A DNA stretch of 6,448 nucleotides from an uncultured Oscillospiraceae bacterium (lineage in GTDB: Bacteria; Bacillota; Clostridia; Oscillospirales; Ruminococcaceae). Below the pieces are notes generated by a model. It saw only the letters and a program-made list of their open reading frames with translations, did not search any database and was not told the origin of the DNA. A program made the position numbers and the translations under genes. The stretch spans positions 1 through 6,448 of the forward strand of contig CATNEU010000090.1 in assembly GCA_950097605.1 (NCBI GenBank). The letters run 5' to 3'. Below, piece after piece: positions 5,244-6,448 of this stretch. Every line of letters begins with the position of its first letter. The stretch's first letter is position 1.

Positions 5244-5561
5244 ATGGCGAAGTTTTCGCTCAAGGGCGTCTTTGTGCCGGTAACATTTTCGTTGATCTCG
5301 GTGATCTGCGGTCTTTTGTCGGCGGTATCCGCGGCGCTTCTGTATTTCATCAGCATTCCATACGATTGGCCGGCGGTCGCAACGCTGGTTGTGGCGCTTG
5401 CCGCAATTGTCCTGGCCGTTATCGCAATCAAAAAACGCGAGAAAAAAAGGGTGATGATCATTTCGGGCGCCGTCTTGGGCCTTGCGGCAATCGTCGTTGT
5501 CGCGATGAGAGTGATACCGATTCTCATGTCCTATTATGAAAAGGGCTGGGCGGTATATTGA
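5244..5561 (+). CDS. Small three-helix membrane protein
   Basis: This encodes 105 aa, predicted integral membrane. Hydrophobic segments are at about 9-37, 43-62 and 70-95. A strongly basic loop KKREKKR (63-69) sits between the second and third, so that loop is likely cytoplasmic. The protein ends in a short tail (YYEKGWAVY). The start at 5244 is set by AGGAGG at 5229-5234, 9 bases upstream. An in-frame ATG at 5115 would add a hydrophilic 43-residue extension translated from the promoter region of the divergent DUF2752 gene and is rejected. The gene is 35 bp upstream of the DUF4190-like gene and probably co-transcribed with it. The layout of a short basic loop before a Gly/Ala-rich helix (IISGAVLGLAAIV) resembles DUF4190-type proteins, but I cannot assign a family. 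Function is unknown. Confidence 0.82.
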   Translation: MAKFSLKGVFVPVTFSLISVICGLLSAVSAALLYFISIPYDWPAVATLVVALAAIVLAVIAIKKREKKRVMIISGAVLGLAAIVVVAMRVIPILMSYYEKGWAVY

Positions 5562-5596
5562 TCTAAGTTAAGTAAGGCAAAGGGGAGAGGTGGAAC

Positions 5597-5869
5597 ATGG
5601 CTGTAGCGGCTTTGGTTCTGGGTATTCTGAGTATTGTATTGTTTTGTATTCCGTTTGTCGGCGTAGCCTGCGGCGTTGCGGCGCTGGTGCTGGGCATACT
5701 GGGTATGAAAAAAGATCCGCAGAAAAAAGGAATGTGCATCGCAGGTATTGTTTTGGGATCTGTCGGCATCGTGATTTACATATTGCTGCTGATTCTTGGT
5801 ATGGCGCTGCAAAATACCACAGCTTGGCAGGAATTCTTGCAGGGAATTGAAGCCGGACTATACGATTGA
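5597..5869 (+). CDS. DUF4190-like small membrane protein
   Basis: This encodes 90 aa, almost wholly hydrophobic. Segments at about 2-18 and 20-37 form a hairpin with the AVAALVLGILSIVLF and GVAALVLGILGM patterns. A basic loop KKDPQKKGM (38-46) follows, then a third helix starting CIAGIVLGSVGIV. The AxxLVLGIL...(basic loop)...GxxIAGIVLG arrangement is that of the DUF4190 family, whose biochemical role is not established. A short polar tail (residues 72-90) ends the protein. A GGGGAGAGGTGG ribosome binding region precedes the start. It is the second gene of a pair with the 105-aa protein and ends 15 bp before the bidirectional terminator that it shares with rnpB. Confidence 0.82.
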   Translation: MAVAALVLGILSIVLFCIPFVGVACGVAALVLGILGMKKDPQKKGMCIAGIVLGSVGIVIYILLLILGMALQNTTAWQEFLQGIEAGLYD

Positions 5870-5883
5870 TTGCAAATTTGCAT

Positions 5884-5919
5884 AAAAAAACTCCCGGGCC
5901 CCAGGGTCCGGGAGTTTTT
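5884..5919. terminator. Bidirectional intrinsic terminator
   Basis: A strong hairpin has the perfect 8-bp core ACTCCCGG (5890-5897) with CCGGGAGT (5908-5915), extended inward by a G-T pair and C-G pairs and outward by A/T pairs. On the plus strand it is followed by TTTTT and ends the DUF4190-like transcript. On the minus strand it is followed by a run of seven T and ends the rnpB transcript. The symmetrical A and T tracts make it functional both ways between convergent genes. Confidence 0.92.
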
Positions 5920-5932
5920 GTGTATACAAAGC

Positions 5933-6282
5933 TTGCGACCAGGCCTGTAAGCCGGGTTCTGTCGTGCACAACAATCTATCTAGGCCGTGCGTCGCCGCAC
6001 AGCTCAAGCCACCTTATGAGGGCCGCCGGGCCGGCGTGTGTGCCCTCGCTGCGGTGTTGCTCCGGATAGGGTTTACATGGCCGCATACTCTCATATGCGC
6101 CGGTGAGCTCTTACCTCGCCTTTCCATCCTTACCGGCCGGAAGGCCGGCGGTATCTTTCTGTTGCACTTTCCCTAAAGTCGCCTTCGGCTGCCGTTAACA
6201 GCTATCCCCGCCCTGTGGAGCCCGGACTTTCCTCATACGCGGCCTTTCGGCCTGCGCATGCTGCTGTGCAGCCTGCTCGCAA
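5933..6282 (-). ncRNA. RNase P RNA, class A
   Basis: This is the catalytic RNA of ribonuclease P, which trims 5' leaders from tRNA precursors. On the minus strand the diagnostic elements appear in order. GAGGAAAGTCCGGGCTCC (6217-6234) carries the 5' strand of P4 and conserved region I. Next are the GGGAAAGTGCAACAGAAAG segment, GGTAAGAGCTCACCGG, and CTATCCGGAGCAA. ACAGAACCCGGCTTACAG (5945-5962) holds conserved region V and the 3' strand of P4. The ends were set from helix P1: TTGCGAGCAGGC at the 5' end (6282-6271) pairs with GCCTGGTCGCAA at the 3' end (5944-5933) with one mismatch. The length is about 350 bases. The layout, including the GGTAAGAG element and the tail, fits class A rather than the Bacillus class B. 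A bidirectional terminator lies 14 bp beyond the 3' end. Exact ends could be off by several bases. Confidence 0.96.
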
Positions 6283-6284
6283 AG

Positions 6285-6313
6285 TGTATCACCTCGTTTT
6301 TACCGGTATCGAA
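6285..6313 (-). promoter_or_regulatory. Possible rnpB promoter
   Basis: On the minus strand, TTCGAT (6308-6313), 17 bp, then GATACA (6285-6290) would start transcription about at the first base of helix P1. Both boxes are weak matches, and the spacing and position are the main support. The -35 lies directly against the stop codon of the TM2-domain gene (6314-6316). Read-through from that gene is another possible source of rnpB RNA. Confidence 0.35.
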
Positions 6314-6448
6314 TCAATCGCGCAGGGTCAGTCCCTGTGCGTCGGTTCCGATGTTGCCGACCAGGATCAAAATGCCTTCCACAAAGCCCCAGATCCCCGA
6401 AATTGCCGGGCCGATGCCGCAGGCAAGCGCACCGACGGTGCCAAGCAG
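6314..6448 (-). CDS. TM2-domain protein, C-terminal part
   Basis: This gene runs off the right edge; only its last 44 codons and the stop are present. The visible part is a Gly/Ala-rich membrane helix (GTVGALACGIGPAISGIWGF) followed by VEGILILVGNIGTDAQGLTL. The end matches the TM2 domain pattern: GIWxxxxxILIL, a short turn, an Asp, then a Gly and a Leu near the terminus. TM2 proteins are small two-helix membrane proteins that often accompany DUF2752 genes. Their bacterial role is not established. A hairpin-forming sequence (CAGGG, spacer, CCCTG near 6321-6338) lies in the last codons, but no U-tract follows. The gene is upstream of rnpB on the same strand, with its stop 31 bp before the mature RNA. 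Confidence 0.78.
   Translation of the reverse strand: MLGTVGALACGIGPAISGIWGFVEGILILVGNIGTDAQGLTLRD

Noticed and set aside
5866..6176. Short plus-strand frames across the terminator and rnpB
   Set aside because: They run through a strong terminator and a structured non-coding RNA on the opposite strand.

Overview
The window looks like ordinary chromosome from a Gram-positive anaerobe of the Clostridia, perhaps Oscillospiraceae/Ruminococcaceae. The grounds are strong AGGAGG-type ribosome binding sites, a Gram-positive style lipoprotein, a single-operon LacI regulator with cre-like operators, a class A RNase P RNA, and moderately GC-rich genes separated by AT-rich gaps. The genus cannot be fixed from the sequence alone.

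Left part (237-3424, all minus strand): a compact sugar-catabolic operon read right to left. It encodes a LacI-family regulator, then a Gfo/Idh/MocA NAD(P)-dependent oxidoreductase overlapping it by 4 bp, then, after a 93-bp gap, a TIM-barrel sugar phosphate isomerase/epimerase. The regulator is first in its own operon. Two CG-centred pseudopalindromes (3503-3516 and 3540-3555) lie over the predicted promoter, which suggests autoregulation, or CcpA control for the first site. Beyond the operon's 3' end (1-236) are two 59-bp direct copies of a repeat that folds into two hairpins per copy.

Middle part (3425-4581): a 398-bp divergent regulatory gap, then a plus-strand lipoprotein gene of unknown function (252 aa) with its own extended -10 promoter.

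Right part (4590-6448): a cluster of small membrane-protein genes around rnpB. On the minus strand a DUF2752 protein (117 aa) is followed one base later by a 56-aa two-helix membrane protein, a short gene that is easy to miss. Diverging from them on the plus strand are a 105-aa three-helix protein and a 90-aa DUF4190-like protein. These face the RNase P RNA gene (minus), with which they share a bidirectional terminator. At the right edge is the C-terminus of a TM2-domain protein (minus), whose stop codon abuts the predicted rnpB promoter.

Nothing here clearly forms a new defence or mobile system. The most noteworthy items are the short coupled gene at 4590-4760, the small membrane-protein neighbourhood, the double operator, and the structured repeats at the left end.
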